Source: Kiritimatiellia bacterium
GTDB taxonomy: Bacteria; Verrucomicrobiota; Kiritimatiellia; RFP12; UBA3636
Assembly (NCBI GenBank): GCA_017481725.1
Contig: JAFUOX010000095.1
Coordinates: forward strand, 1-32,320
Direction of reading: 5' to 3'
Length of the DNA: 32,320 bases
The notes under the pieces are model-generated. The model did no database searches and was not told the origin of the DNA. It saw only the letters and a list, made by a program, of their open reading frames with translations. Positions 14,180-23,500 of the stretch are shown piece by piece. Position 1 is the stretch's first letter, and the number at the start of each line of letters is the position of its first letter. The position numbers were made by a program, and so were the translations under genes.

Positions 14180-15418
14180 ATGCCTACATTTAATTTTAAA
14201 GCAATGGATAGTAGTGGTAAGGAAGTGTCTGGTACCCTTTCTGCTCAAAATCAAGCAGCAGCGGTTGCTATGCTACGTAAGGAAGGATATGTTCCAACAA
14301 ATGTTACAGCTGCTGATGGTAGTAATAAACAAAGCGGACTTAATATGTCAATTAAACTGCCAAAGCTTATTAAGCCTCGTGTTAAAGCAAAGAATTTGAT
14401 GGTGCTTACACGTCAGTTGGCAACGCTTGTTGATTCAGGTTTACCTTTGCTTCGTGGTTTGCGTATTCTTGCTAAGCAGGAGAAAAATGACACACTAAGG
14501 AAGGCTTTAATCGGCATGAGTGAGTCTGTAGAAGGTGGTTCAACCTTTTCAGATGCGTTGGCACTTTATCCAAAAATCTTCAATAATCTTTACATTAACA
14601 TGGCAAAGGCTGGTGAGGCTGGTGGTGTGCTAGAAACAGTACTTAACCGCTTGGCAGAGTTCTTGGAAAAGGCAGAAAAGATTAAGAATAAGGTTAAGGG
14701 TGCAATGACCTATCCAATCGTAGTGCTTTGCGTTGCTTTAGGTATTACAGGCTTCTTGATGGTTAAAGTTATTCCTCAGTTTGAAAAGGTATTCTCTGAT
14801 CTTATGGATGGAAAGGCAATGCCTCCTTTGACACAGGCTGTTATTAACTTTAGTCATAATTTCGCAGATATGGCTCCAGTTTGGGCAATTGGTATCGTTG
14901 CGATTGTTGTTTTATTAAATCTCTGGAACAGAACAGCTAGTGGACATTATGCTCTTGATGCGATTAAGCTGAGAATACCTGTTATGGGTCAGTTAATCCT
15001 AAAGAGTTCTATTTCACGTACCACACGTACACTTGGTACATTGATGAGCTCAGGTGTGCCAGTGCTTCAAGCATTGAATATTGTTCGTGATACATCTGGC
15101 AATGCTGTGCTTGCAAAGGTTTATCAGAGTATCCATGACAGCGTAAAAGAGGGTGAGAATATGACACCAGCAATGGAGCGCTCAAAGGTGTTCCCTGCTA
15201 TGGTGGTAAGTATGGTTGATGTTGGTGAAGAAACTGGTGCATTGCCAGATATGCTTGCACGTGTGGCAAATACCTATGATGATGAGGTTGATACTGCGGT
15301 TGAAGCAATGACATCAATTATTGAGCCAATCCTAATCGTATTCTTGGCATTGGTTGTTGGTACAATCGTTATTGCTATGTTCCAGCCATTGGTATCTATT
15401 ATTGGAGGCATGGGTTAA
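14180..15418 (+). CDS. gspF: type II secretion / type IV pilus platform protein GspF (PilC-like)
   Basis: A 412-residue inner-membrane platform protein of the pilus-type assembly machine. I place the start at ATG 14180, with GGAG at 14167-14170. A TTG at 14165 lies in that ribosome site and is less likely. It has the two T2SSF domains of the family, at about 65-195 and 270-400. Each carries the usual motif (GEAGGVLETVLNRLAEFLEK in the first, GEETGALPDMLARVA in the second). Membrane helices lie at about 176-197, 225-245 and near the C-terminus (IIEPILIVFLALVVGTIVIAMF). Length is typical. It is first in an operon of pseudopilins. The partner ATPase and secretin are not in the window. Confidence 0.93.
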   Translation: MPTFNFKAMDSSGKEVSGTLSAQNQAAAVAMLRKEGYVPTNVTAADGSNKQSGLNMSIKLPKLIKPRVKAKNLMVLTRQLATLVDSGLPLLRGLRILAKQEKNDTLRKALIGMSESVEGGSTFSDALALYPKIFNNLYINMAKAGEAGGVLETVLNRLAEFLEKAEKIKNKVKGAMTYPIVVLCVALGITGFLMVKVIPQFEKVFSDLMDGKAMPPLTQAVINFSHNFADMAPVWAIGIVAIVVLLNLWNRTASGHYALDAIKLRIPVMGQLILKSSISRTTRTLGTLMSSGVPVLQALNIVRDTSGNAVLAKVYQSIHDSVKEGENMTPAMERSKVFPAMVVSMVDVGEETGALPDMLARVANTYDDEVDTAVEAMTSIIEPILIVFLALVVGTIVIAMFQPLVSIIGGMG

Positions 15419-15430
15419 TAGCCATTATTA

Positions 15431-15465
15431 TGCAATACGCCACAAGCAATTGTGGCGTAATTGCA
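15431..15465 (+). other. strong intercistronic hairpin after gspF
   Basis: The arms TGCAATACGCCACAA (15431-15445) and TTGTGGCGTAATTGCA (15450-15465) pair fully except for one bulged T around a GCAA tetraloop. A-rich DNA, not a T-run, follows. It may set different mRNA levels for gspF and the pseudopilins by RNA processing or protection. Confidence 0.65.
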
Positions 15466-15506
15466 CAAAAAACATTTATAACAAAAAAATATATAAGAGG
15501 TGTTTT

Positions 15507-16394
15507 ATGAAAAGAGCACGATATGGTTTTACAATTATTGAAATGATGATTGTTCTTGTAATTATTACAATTTTGGCAGGCTTTGTTTTTAGAATGATGA
15601 CATTGGCTGGTCAAAAGAATGATATTGCAGAAACAAAGGCAGTTATTGAAAAAATATCCAATGCGCTGGAAGCATATCGTGCAGAATTTGGTAGCTATCC
15701 ACCTGTGGCAGTGTATAACGGTATACAGCCAACATATTTTGAGTTTGCTGTACCAGGTACAGGTAAGGAGGGTGATTTAGGTATTACTTCATCTATGGCT
15801 GCACAGATGGTAAATGATTCTAAAACAAAAAATAGGTGGAATGAGTTCCCTGTGTTTACATTTGGACTTGCATCATATTTCTATCCAAGATATTGGAGCA
15901 CAGCAAGCGTCAGCCCTAAGGAATTTTATGGTGATTTAGATCGTGATGATGTTCTTGAAAGTGCACAAAATAAGGCGGACAAAAATAGAGTAATTAACCA
16001 ATGGAGAGACCATAATAATCGCTCTGGTTCACGAATCAATATACAAGATTTAAACAAAGATATGACAGCAATCAAAAAGCTAATGCCTTTGCTAGATGGT
16101 GTTATTGAGTCTTATGTTCAAAACAAGCAAAGAGTTTGGACTGTAAAGGATTGGGGCTGTGCAGAATATCATGGAGAAGGTCCTCATCATTTTTACGGTT
16201 CTAGAGAATATGCAAATTCAGCAATAGTTTTTGATGATACATGGGATCGCTACCTACATTATCAGAGCAATCCACCATATGATAGCTATCGAATTTGGTC
16301 TGCTGGTCCAAATGGAGCAACACATGACCCAGCTTGTGATAATCCAGCTGCTTGTTCAAAATGCTCAGATGATATCGTTGCTGGTCAGCAATAA
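15507..16394 (+). CDS. GspG-like pseudopilin with cysteine-rich calcium loop
   Basis: A 295-residue protein from ATG 15507 (AAGAGG at 15495-15500). An in-frame open stretch upstream overlaps gspF and has no ribosome site. Its short leader ends at Gly before FTIIE, with the conserved Glu at +5 and a hydrophobic helix, the class III signal cut by prepilin peptidase. Near the end it has the GspG pattern DDTWDRYLHY then SAGPNG (265-270) and DDI (288-290), the calcium-loop signature of the major pseudopilin. Between them is an insert with Cys277, Cys283 and Cys286 (C-x5-C-x2-C), which classical GspG lacks. It is about twice the usual GspG length. Confidence 0.85.
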   Translation: MKRARYGFTIIEMMIVLVIITILAGFVFRMMTLAGQKNDIAETKAVIEKISNALEAYRAEFGSYPPVAVYNGIQPTYFEFAVPGTGKEGDLGITSSMAAQMVNDSKTKNRWNEFPVFTFGLASYFYPRYWSTASVSPKEFYGDLDRDDVLESAQNKADKNRVINQWRDHNNRSGSRINIQDLNKDMTAIKKLMPLLDGVIESYVQNKQRVWTVKDWGCAEYHGEGPHHFYGSREYANSAIVFDDTWDRYLHYQSNPPYDSYRIWSAGPNGATHDPACDNPAACSKCSDDIVAGQQ

Positions 16395-16414
16395 TTGAAA
16401 GGAAGGAAATTTAT

Positions 16415-17107
16415 ATGAGAAAGACATCTCAAACAGGCTTTACATTGATGGAACTTCTTGTTGTAATGTCCATTATAGCAATTTTGGCTGGATTGTTAAT
16501 TCCTGCAGTGCAGCGAGCAAGGCGAAGTGCTAGAGAATCGGAGATTCAGCAAATGTGTGTGCAAATGGTTGCAGCATGGAAATCTGTTCAGGTGGAGCAT
16601 CTTCGATTCCCATATAAGGATTTGATTGTTTCTTGTACAAGCAATTCAGATGAAATAGATGGAGATATATGTTTTCCAATGACACCAAAGGCTGGTTGTT
16701 TGTTGAATTGGTGGAAGCCACAAAATCCTTTGCCAAAATATGACGAAAAGAATTTTACAAAATATATTAAGTCATTAGGCACTAAATTTAGTTGGGAAGA
16801 TCCGACAACATGGCCAAATGATGTTGTTTACGAGCGTTCAGGCGTGCAAAAGCAATTTGGTATTGTGGCTCCATGGTTGGAAACCAAACTTAATAATACA
16901 CAAGCACAAACAGGAACAAAAATCGAGACCTCTCAAATGATGTGGGTTGTTCTTGATACAAATGCAGATGGTATGCTCTCCTTGCCTACAAATAAGGGAA
17001 TCCCTGCAGAAAAACTAACAAATATTGATGGGGACGATGTAAAAATAGCAGGTGCTGCTGCAGCATGGCTTGCTAATGATGATGGTAAGGTTATTACATC
17101 TTGGTAG
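16415..17107 (+). CDS. pseudopilin (prepilin-type cleavage protein)
   Basis: A 230-residue protein with AAGGAAGG ahead of the ATG. The short leader ends in QTG, then FTLMELLVVMSIIAILAGLLIPAV, with Glu at +5 and the usual N-terminal membrane helix. The rest has several Trp residues, two internal Cys and a DTNADGM segment that may bind calcium. It is larger than classical GspG and has no clear DPWG motif. It sits second in the pseudopilin row, 20 bases after the GspG-like gene. Its role in the pseudopilus is not clear. Confidence 0.82.
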   Translation: MRKTSQTGFTLMELLVVMSIIAILAGLLIPAVQRARRSARESEIQQMCVQMVAAWKSVQVEHLRFPYKDLIVSCTSNSDEIDGDICFPMTPKAGCLLNWWKPQNPLPKYDEKNFTKYIKSLGTKFSWEDPTTWPNDVVYERSGVQKQFGIVAPWLETKLNNTQAQTGTKIETSQMMWVVLDTNADGMLSLPTNKGIPAEKLTNIDGDDVKIAGAAAAWLANDDGKVITSW

Positions 17108-17135
17108 CATTATATCGCTTTAAGGAAATAAAAAT

Positions 17136-17831
17136 ATGAAAAAAGAAAATGGTTTTACATTGGTGGAGCTACTTATTGTAGTTGGAATAATTGGTGTCCT
17201 CATGGGATTGCTTGCACCAGCAATTTTAAAGGCTTCAAAAACAGCTGTTGATAAGGGTCATATTGTGGAGATGGAAACATTAGAGACAGCATTAACTGAA
17301 TACCATCACGACAATAAAGGCTGGCCAATTCCAGCAAAACCAAAATCCGAAGGTGCTCAATATGGTATTAATTCTATTGGGAAAGCCGATCCTGCTATCA
17401 TTGTTTATTCAGGGAAAAATACCTCAAAGGTTTGGAATCGTTTAATAGTAAAGGGAGCCAAGAGTGGGTTTAATTCACGTAAGCGTGATTATATTGATGT
17501 TACCAGCTTGACTGCTATTAAGAATTTTTATGAAAATGATCCACAGAAAAATATAGAGGATGGAAATATTGGCTCTCCAAAGGAGCTTTGGGGAGATAAT
17601 GGAGAAATCAAAGGTCCTCTAGTTTATTGGAGCACTTTTATTGAATGTACAAAGTGTGGTGAGTGGTCAACAAGCTCTACTCAATGCAACAATGAGAAGT
17701 GCAGCGGTAGAGATAAAAATGGCAATCCATACAAGTTTAAAAAGGCAGATAAAAAGAATACTCGCAGAGGTGTAATGCCATATAAAATTAAGTTCGATTT
17801 AACTTCAAATCTTGTTTTTGTAACAGAATAG
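17136..17831 (+). CDS. pseudopilin with C-terminal zinc-ribbon-like motif
   Basis: A 231-residue protein with AAGGAAAT before the ATG. The leader is MKKENG, then FTLVELLIVVGIIGVLMG. After a helix (ETALTEYHHDNKGWP) typical of GspG-type pilins come about 100 unassigned residues. A four-cysteine knuckle pair follows: Cys171-x2-Cys174 and Cys184-x4-Cys189, in a context like a treble-clef/zinc ribbon. Zinc ribbons are rare in exported pilins. The cysteines could instead form disulfides. It belongs to the same operon as its neighbours. Confidence 0.82.
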   Translation: MKKENGFTLVELLIVVGIIGVLMGLLAPAILKASKTAVDKGHIVEMETLETALTEYHHDNKGWPIPAKPKSEGAQYGINSIGKADPAIIVYSGKNTSKVWNRLIVKGAKSGFNSRKRDYIDVTSLTAIKNFYENDPQKNIEDGNIGSPKELWGDNGEIKGPLVYWSTFIECTKCGEWSTSSTQCNNEKCSGRDKNGNPYKFKKADKKNTRRGVMPYKIKFDLTSNLVFVTE

Positions 17832-17886
17832 ATAGACCTACAGCATAAGCTGTGGCGATGAAGAAATCTTTTTGGAGATAAGTGAA

Positions 17887-18711
17887 ATGATTAATGGTAA
17901 AGACAATAGTGGATTTACATTGCTTGAGCTACTAGGTGTTATGGGTGTTATCGTTATAATGTCCTTCTTTGTAGTTAGTGGCTATAAAAGCATTATGCAG
18001 GGCATTAATGATACAACCGGTTCGAAGGGGTTGCGTGATTCTGTGCAGCTAGCTCGCCAGCATGCTATGCTAGACAATTCAAGGGTTTTTTTCTTGGTGA
18101 CGGGAATTAATTCTTATGTAATGTGTCGAGAAGGTGGAACAGTAACTGACTCTGGTAGTGGCTCAATAAACGTGCCATATATGGATAACCAGAGTGTTTC
18201 TGCTTTTTGGGTTTATGATGAATGGGCTGATTGGTCTACATTAGGGGATAGCTTCACATCTATTTACGACAAATCAGAAATTAAAGATATGCTTGGTAAA
18301 GGATCCTCTGATTCAAAATACGAGGGTATAACAATGTATGATTTGGATGAAGGCGAGTATGCCCGTGTTGTTGTGCCTCCTTTCATAAATAAAGCAAAGG
18401 ATCAATGGGTTATAGGCTTCAATAATTCAGAAGCAAGTGGAATGTTTGATATTGGAAACACATATGGTTGGATGCTATATGAGGAGCGCTTTTTGCCAAA
18501 AGGCTATGTGTTTGAGTCCAAACATTATAAATTAGATGCAGATGGTGTATTTGAACCTGGTTCTGGCTCAATTATTTGCTTTAATGCAGATGGTTCTATT
18601 GATCCATATTATGATGATAATTTAACTATTGGTGAGGTTGATGCCACGACAAAGGATGGCATTAAAAATACGGTTTCTATAACAGTTGATAGTGACGGCT
18701 CAATTGAATAG
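17887..18711 (+). CDS. GspH/FimT-like minor pseudopilin
   Basis: A 274-residue protein. I choose ATG 17887 because GGAGA at 17874-17878 is correctly spaced. A TTG at 17872 lies in that site. The leader ends NSG, then FTLLELLGVMGVIVIMS. The following SKGLRDSVQLARQHAMLDNSRV helix and the C-terminal strands (SIICFNADGSI, then NTVSITVDSDGSIE) match the GspH/FimT pattern. It heads an H-I-J order of minor pseudopilins, as in type II secretion operons. A 7-bp hairpin (CTACAGC/GCTGTGG) lies between it and the preceding gene. Confidence 0.82.
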   Translation: MINGKDNSGFTLLELLGVMGVIVIMSFFVVSGYKSIMQGINDTTGSKGLRDSVQLARQHAMLDNSRVFFLVTGINSYVMCREGGTVTDSGSGSINVPYMDNQSVSAFWVYDEWADWSTLGDSFTSIYDKSEIKDMLGKGSSDSKYEGITMYDLDEGEYARVVVPPFINKAKDQWVIGFNNSEASGMFDIGNTYGWMLYEERFLPKGYVFESKHYKLDADGVFEPGSGSIICFNADGSIDPYYDDNLTIGEVDATTKDGIKNTVSITVDSDGSIE

Positions 18712-18742
18712 CTATTAAGATTTGTTTTTTGTTGGAGGTAAT

Positions 18743-19354
18743 ATGTTCCGCAAGGGTTTCTCTTTAATCGAAGTAAATATGGCGATATTGATAGCAGCTG
18801 GTGGCTTGCTAGCTTTGTTTACATTATTCCCTGTTGGTTTAAGACAGAGCGAAATGTCTTCAGAAGATTTGTATCAAGCAACATACGCAAGCTCGATATT
18901 TCAAATGCTGTCAGGTAATATTGCAACGATTTCTAATATTGATGATTGGAATAATCCAGATGAGTTTTGGAAAATTGCTTCAATAGATACTGGTTTACCT
19001 TCAAAATTAAAGAAATCTCGTTCAGCTTTAAATTCCTTAGATAAAGAGGTAAGAGAGCAATTTCTTGATTTCCAGCTTCAAGGAAATTCTGGGGAGCAAA
19101 ATAATGTTTGGTATGTAGGTACAGATTTTGGTGGAGAAGGCGGATATAAAAGTAAGGATAAACCTTCATTGCCAGAGCAATATATTATTAGAATTTTTAA
19201 AAAGAGAAATACAGATCCAGCCGTATATGTGATATCACTAGTGTCTTCATCAATTAAGGCTCCTTCTATCTATTATCAGAATTCTGTATATAGTATGGAA
19301 TATGCATTTTATGGCAAGGTTTGGTCTAATTCTTCATATGTTGAAGAAGATTAG
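18743..19354 (+). CDS. GspI/PilV-like minor pseudopilin
   Basis: A 203-residue protein from ATG 18743 with TTGGAGGT upstream. A TTG at 18722 in frame is not preceded by a ribosome site. The leader MFRKG is followed by FSLIEVNMAILIAAGGLLALFTLFPVG, with Glu at +5 and the Ala/Gly-rich helix usual for PilV/GspI. The next segment (SEDLYQATYASSIFQML) matches the family helix. The C-terminal ~100 residues are unassigned. It sits between the H-like and J-like genes, as expected for GspI. Confidence 0.8.
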   Translation: MFRKGFSLIEVNMAILIAAGGLLALFTLFPVGLRQSEMSSEDLYQATYASSIFQMLSGNIATISNIDDWNNPDEFWKIASIDTGLPSKLKKSRSALNSLDKEVREQFLDFQLQGNSGEQNNVWYVGTDFGGEGGYKSKDKPSLPEQYIIRIFKKRNTDPAVYVISLVSSSIKAPSIYYQNSVYSMEYAFYGKVWSNSSYVEED

Positions 19355-19391
19355 TAATTAGTTTTGTGACAAATTTTTTAAAGGATACACA

Positions 19392-20015
19392 ATGAAATTT
19401 GGTTCAAACAAAGGCTTTTCATTAATTGAGGTGATGGTCGCCACCACAATTTTGATGATTATTGTTATAATGGTCGGCAATATTTTTAGACATGGCACTA
19501 ATGCATGGGAGACAGGCTATTCCACAGCAGAGGGAGCAAGCGGAGTTCGCAGTGTGCTAGGTACAGTTCAAAGAGAGCTTGCTCAGGCAATAGATGGCCG
19601 CAAGTATGGATTAGACGATCCTATTTCTGTTAGTGGAAGCTCCATTGAGTTTTATAGATATATTGAGCCACCCAAAAAAGGATCGACAGACAGAGAGGTT
19701 CAAAGAATTAAGTATACATTTGGTACAGACGAGGTTACCCGAAAGGTAGATAATGGTAAGGAAGTTACTTTGTTTTCAAAGCAAACCTCAGTTGGTGGTA
19801 ACACGGAAATTAAAGTAGATTTTGATGTGGGCTGGATTGAAATAAAAGAGGGTGATTTGGATTTGAATGATGGCTTCGAAGGTGAAGCCTGGACATTTCC
19901 TTCTGTTTGGGTGCGTGCTCGTATTACTAGATCAAGCTCATTTGCAGGAATGGAAGCTCGCTCATATGGTCCTGATGGAAAGAAGGACACAGATGATGAT
20001 ATCATTGCACGTTAA
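19392..20015 (+). CDS. GspJ/PilW-like minor pseudopilin
   Basis: A 207-residue protein with AAAGGATA ahead of the ATG. The leader ends NKG, then FSLIEVMVATTILMIIVIMVG. The region after the helix (NAWETGY, then GVRSVLGTVQRELAQAIDGR) and a WIEI strand fit GspJ. The last residues (191-207) hold GPDGKKDTDDDI, a calcium-type loop more typical of GspG. Its position after the I-like gene supports the assignment. Confidence 0.82.
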   Translation: MKFGSNKGFSLIEVMVATTILMIIVIMVGNIFRHGTNAWETGYSTAEGASGVRSVLGTVQRELAQAIDGRKYGLDDPISVSGSSIEFYRYIEPPKKGSTDREVQRIKYTFGTDEVTRKVDNGKEVTLFSKQTSVGGNTEIKVDFDVGWIEIKEGDLDLNDGFEGEAWTFPSVWVRARITRSSSFAGMEARSYGPDGKKDTDDDIIAR

Positions 20016-20039
20016 TGCATAGCTACAAAGGGTTTACGA

Positions 20040-20510
20040 ATGAAAAAAAATAATGGTTTTACAGTTATTGAGTTGCTTGTTGTAACTGGTATTATAGCAA
20101 TCCTAATGGGTATGGTTGGTACTTCTGCATTTATTGCTCGTAATCAAGCATATAAAACACAAGCTAGAGCAGAAACTCAGCAGTTGATGACAGCCATCAA
20201 GGCTATTTGGATATCTCGTGAGGAAAATAAGGTTCCAATTAGCACTGGTACTGTTAAAATGAATGAGGCAAACGTCAAGAAGTTCATTGTTGAGACAGAA
20301 GGTGGACCAAGGAATTATTTGGAAATATCAAATTCTCGTTTAAATGAGGGTGGCTATCTTGATCCTTGGGGCAATGAGTATGAATATACTATTAAGGAAG
20401 TTGATACAGAAGAATTACCAGAGGAAGTATATCAGATTGCTGTATCCTTTCCAAATGCAGAGAGATTTTATTATAAGGATGATAAGGCAGCTGCAGATGA
20501 GAGTAACTAA
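20040..20510 (+). CDS. GspG-like pseudopilin (short)
   Basis: A 156-residue protein, the closest in size to classical GspG. The leader MKKNNG is followed by FTVIELLVVTGIIAILMG, then a long helix (RNQAYKTQARAETQQLMTAIKAIW) and YLDPWGNEYEY, the conserved DPWG strand of GspG. It lacks the C-terminal calcium loop, ending in an acidic tail. It lies between the J-like and K-like genes, an unusual place for a G-type pseudopilin. Confidence 0.85.
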   Translation: MKKNNGFTVIELLVVTGIIAILMGMVGTSAFIARNQAYKTQARAETQQLMTAIKAIWISREENKVPISTGTVKMNEANVKKFIVETEGGPRNYLEISNSRLNEGGYLDPWGNEYEYTIKEVDTEELPEEVYQIAVSFPNAERFYYKDDKAAADESN

Positions 20511-20554
20511 TATTAAAGCTTTAGTATCGGCTTCAACACTTTAGGAGAATTTAG

Positions 20555-23500
20555 ATGAAAATGAATGATAAAGAAAAAGGCTCAGCATTAGTTATTGTTT
20601 TGGGTATGCTTGCTGTACTAATGCTTATGGCGGTTGCGTTTTCAATTATTATGCGCACTGAGCGTGCTGGTACAACAAATTTGCGTCATAGCTTGACCGC
20701 TCAAAATGGTATACAATCTGCAATTGCTCATGCAATAAGTGATATTGATAAAAAACTAGGTGATTCAATTGTTTCGGATGATTGGAAGTATGGTCTTATG
20801 GCATCATTTGGAGATGATGTTTCTTATGATATTCTTCAATCTGGAGATTCTTATACAGATGTTCGTGTAACTCTTTTAAATGAGCGTGCACAGCGCCATT
20901 TAAATCCAACTACACGAGCATTGGTAAAAAATGCAAAGATAGATTGGCGTCTACTTTATGCTGGTGTTCCATTAAGCAACTATGCTAGTGATGGTATTCG
21001 CTTGGAAGAGGATTCAATTGTTGGTCGTATTGCATATGTAGCAGTAAATACAACAGGTTATCTTGATCCAAATATCGTAACTTTAGATGGAGTTATGGCT
21101 TATCCAGAGGCAACACCACAGCTAAATAATAATTCATTTGCAGCTATTGGCAAGAAAAATGTTACATTTTCAAGCAAGGATTTGTTAGCAGAGCGTGATA
21201 AAGAAAGTAAATATGGTTTTACATCCTTTGCCGATTTAGTTGCGATGAATGAAAAGGAAATGTATGATTCAAATGGGCGTGTAAAGGGAGCTCCAAAGAT
21301 GATGATTAATCTTTTTGCTCCAAATAAAGCTTCATGCTTATTCCTTCCAGATGTTTTTGGCCCAGCTGCAGCATTTGGCTTAAGCCCTTATCCACCAAAG
21401 GTGGAAATAGAAGATTATGAACCTTTGTCTAGTGCGATTGAGCTTAAAAAAGTCAAGGAACTAGATTTAGACAAAACATTATTAGCATTTAAGAGTGTGT
21501 TTGCCAGAACTAAATGGATTGAAAATGGTGAATACGGTGAGAGTGATGGTAAAAAATATGAAAAAGATCTAAATGCTAATGAAGATGGTGAAATAAGCTG
21601 GAAATTCGCTCAATTAACTAGAGGTGATGGTTTTAATCGTTCTGATTTGGCTTTGTTATCACTTGCTGGAAGATATTATGATGATAAGTCTTTTCAAAGC
21701 AAAGTAATAAGTGCAATTAATGAAGAAACCCAGAAGATTGTTGGTAAAAATATTCTTAATGCACCTTGCTTTAAGCCAATCCCATTATTCTCTTCAATTA
21801 TTGGATGGACAGATAAACCAAAATTTGCTGGAATTTATTCAACAAATGAATCTGGTAATTTCCCAGAGCTCCCTAAGAGTGAAGAAGGTCCAGAGGAGGT
21901 CACTATTACTGCCGATACTGGAAAAACACCAAGGGATTATTATGCAAGGTTTTTATTGCCAGTGCATTTTAGTTGTTCAGCAGTAAGTTTATATAAGGAC
22001 ACAAAGCCAGGCAATATTGAGCTTTCTCTTACATTTGGTCCTAACGCTGATGGAAGTGAAATTTTTGATCATATAACTGATAATTCCCAAAATTCAAATT
22101 TAGTTATTGATCCACATGGTAAATTTGCTGATTTTGTGGAAAGTAATGCAGAAATTGATTCAAGCATTCGTTCTCAAGGTCAAAAATTTGATTTAGATTT
22201 TGAAATTGATGACAATAAAACGTCTGATGGAGTTATAGAGGTATTTGTTCGTTATAAAGGAAATAAGCAAGCTCCAACAGAAGATGCTCCAGTTACTCTT
22301 AATAGGGATGATTTTCAGTGGAGAAGTGCATCTTTTGATACTTCATCATTAAGTAAATATTCAATTGATGTGTTTGCAAAGGTTGAGATTACAAGTACAG
22401 CTGGTGAGCAAACGATCCCAGCTCCTGGTTATAGAAAAAAGACTTCAGGTATTTTCTTTAAGCTACCTCTTTTTGGTAACATTGAAAATTCAAAGGATTT
22501 TCATCGTATAGGCTATGCTATGGCAATTGATCCACGCTTTGCATTTTCTTCACATTGCCTTCATGAGTATGAAGAAGAGACATCTATAGACGAGGATATG
22601 TTCCCATATTGGGTTAACAATGTTATGGCAGAGAATATTAGTGCTTTTTCGGAATTAAAGACATTAGAGAATGAGGTTGAGGAACCTGCAGATTTGAATG
22701 TCGGTGGCAGAAATCCAGATGCAGCTAATCCATATGCTCGTTTGGCAATGGGTTTCCCTGCTAACGAAGACGAAGAGGGTTGCGGAAACGATACTCTTTG
22801 GAAAGCAATTAGAGTCGATGAAGGTGGTGCTCGCCCATTCCCAGATACACTTCATAAGGTTCCTGGAACAAGTACTTATCTTGCAAATACAGTGGGCTAT
22901 GATAATATAGATTTTGTAATTAAAAATGATACAAATAATAAGGAATTCGAAAATCTTGGAGATTTAGGGTCACTTTGCATTGGTCCTTGGGAAACAATTT
23001 CTCTTTATAGTACAGAAACTCCAGATGGAAAATTAGATTTTCATACTGTGTTTGATTTCTTTACATTAGAAAAGGCAACAAAATTAACTCCAAATAAGCT
23101 AAATTTGAATGCTCCTCCATTGCTAATGACGCAAGAAGGCTCTTCTGGACGTGTAAAATTAGCAAAGAATCACAACGGGTCATATTTAAATCCAAAGCCT
23201 TTTGATATTGATGGAAATGTAAAAATAGCGGACTATGTAGATGCTTCTAACGGAATGAATCCAGAGCCATTAACAGCAATACTTTATGGCTTGGAATTTG
23301 ATTATAGAACATCATGGGAGATTGCTTCTCGCATAATTTATCAAAATATGGATCTTGGTTCTAATGATGGAGTCTGTTATTTTAAAGATATTTCACAGAT
23401 TGGTTATGGAATAGGAGAGGAATCACTACTTAATTTTATGTTAAGTGAAGAAAATAGTGAAGTTTTTGTTAATTTAAATTATGATGTGACATCAGATTCT

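Noticed and set aside
15354..15506. Longer start for the first GspG-like pseudopilin
   Set aside because: The extra 51 codons overlap gspF and the intercistronic hairpin and would bury the prepilin leader.
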